A stretch of 5,091 bases of DNA from Candidatus Thorarchaeota archaeon SMTZ1-83. Its GTDB lineage: Archaea; Asgardarchaeota; Thorarchaeia; Thorarchaeales; Thorarchaeaceae. Where the stretch lies: the NCBI GenBank assembly GCA_001563325.1, contig LRSK01000172.1, positions 1 to 5,091 on the forward strand. Reading direction: 5' to 3'. A program made the position numbers and the translations under genes. Shown piece after piece: positions 4,848 to 5,091 of the stretch. The notes beneath the pieces are model-generated. The model was not told where the DNA came from, did no database searches, and saw only the letters and a program-made list of their open reading frames with translations. Position 1 is the first letter of the stretch. Each line of letters starts with the position of its first letter.

Positions 4848-5091
4848 TCTGGAAGACCGTTCTTTGGAAGCGATGTCCTGCAGGACAAGAGCAATCCCCA
4901 CAAGTATGACACCAAATCCTAAGAGGGTCAGCGGGGCCGGTACTTCGCCCAAGAAGGCCATTGCAAGTAGGGTGGCTCCAATTGGCTCTCCTAGAACGGC
5001 AGATGACACTACATATGCGGGCACCAAAGTCAAGAGATAGTTGTTGACAGAGTGTCCTAGTGCGGTCGGAAAGACTGCAAGGGCAATGAAG
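4818..5091 (-). CDS. EamA/DMT-family transporter, C-terminal end (5' part outside window)
   Basis: The frame is open from the right window edge to a TAG at 4820-4818, giving the last 90 residues. The sequence holds the end of an EamA repeat of the drug/metabolite transporter superfamily: a segment with LGHSVNNYLL, the hallmark PAYVVSSAVLGEPIGA followed by a hydrophobic helix ending in FLGEVP, and a last helix LTLLGFGVILVGIALVL. A short hydrophilic tail with basic residues (KERSSR) then ends in DDSDGT. About three transmembrane helices are covered of the ten usual in this family. Members move small metabolites, amino acids or other solutes across the cytoplasmic membrane; the substrate cannot be told from this part. 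A TTG at 5033 could be mistaken for a start, but strongly family-like sequence continues upstream of it, so it is internal. The 3' end overlaps rtcB by 30 bp tail to tail. Confidence 0.88.
   Translation of the reverse strand, partial: FIALAVFPTALGHSVNNYLLTLVPAYVVSSAVLGEPIGATLLAMAFLGEVPAPLTLLGFGVILVGIALVLQDIASKERSSRLPLDDSDGT

Noticed and set aside
4847..4866. Intrinsic terminator after rtcB (GTCT-GGA-AGAC followed by a few T)
   Set aside because: The stem is only 4 bp, the T-run is short and interrupted, and the sequence also encodes the transporter tail on the other strand.

Overview
The window looks like part of an archaeal chromosome, and the gene content best suits an Asgard-type lineage such as Thorarchaeota; this placement is an inference from protein style and no marker gene is present. 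Supporting points are an archaeal-type RtcB of the same length as the Pyrococcus enzyme, a Ras-like GTPase of the SRPRB/COG2229 type fused to a winged-helix-like tail, frequent TTG starts behind GGAGTG-type Shine-Dalgarno sites, and compact gene packing with roughly balanced base composition.

Layout, left to right: (1) 1-280, minus strand: N-terminal 93 codons of a secreted protein of unknown function, cut by the window edge. (2) 406-1332, minus: a protein with five TPR units at an exact 40-residue period and an acidic tail. (3) 1336-2037 (or 2079), minus: the small GTPase, 3 bp upstream of the TPR gene and surely in one transcript with it. (4) 2080-2225: a non-coding 3' region holding two adjacent RNA hairpins. 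(5) 2226-3251, minus: selD, selenophosphate synthetase. (6) 3252-3401: a divergent promoter region. (7) 3402-4847, plus: rtcB, the tRNA-splicing/RNA-repair ligase. (8) 4818-5091, minus: C-terminal end of an EamA/DMT-type membrane transporter, overlapping the rtcB 3' end by 30 bp.

The most important observation is hidden from ordinary ORF calling. The open frame of selD appears to begin at a GTG at 3116, but this lacks the catalytic N-terminus. Reading upstream in the same frame restores it, through one in-frame TGA (3216-3218) that lies exactly at the catalytic Cys/Sec position (H-G-U-S-C-K). selD is therefore very probably itself a selenoprotein of 341 residues. Directly after its stop codon is a hairpin with an asymmetric A-rich internal loop resembling archaeal 3'-UTR SECIS elements. 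If so, the organism both makes and uses selenocysteine, and this enzyme supplies the selenium donor needed for its own synthesis.

The GTPase-TPR pair is probably a signalling or scaffold module independent of selenium metabolism. I see no mobile element, CRISPR array, rRNA or tRNA in the window.
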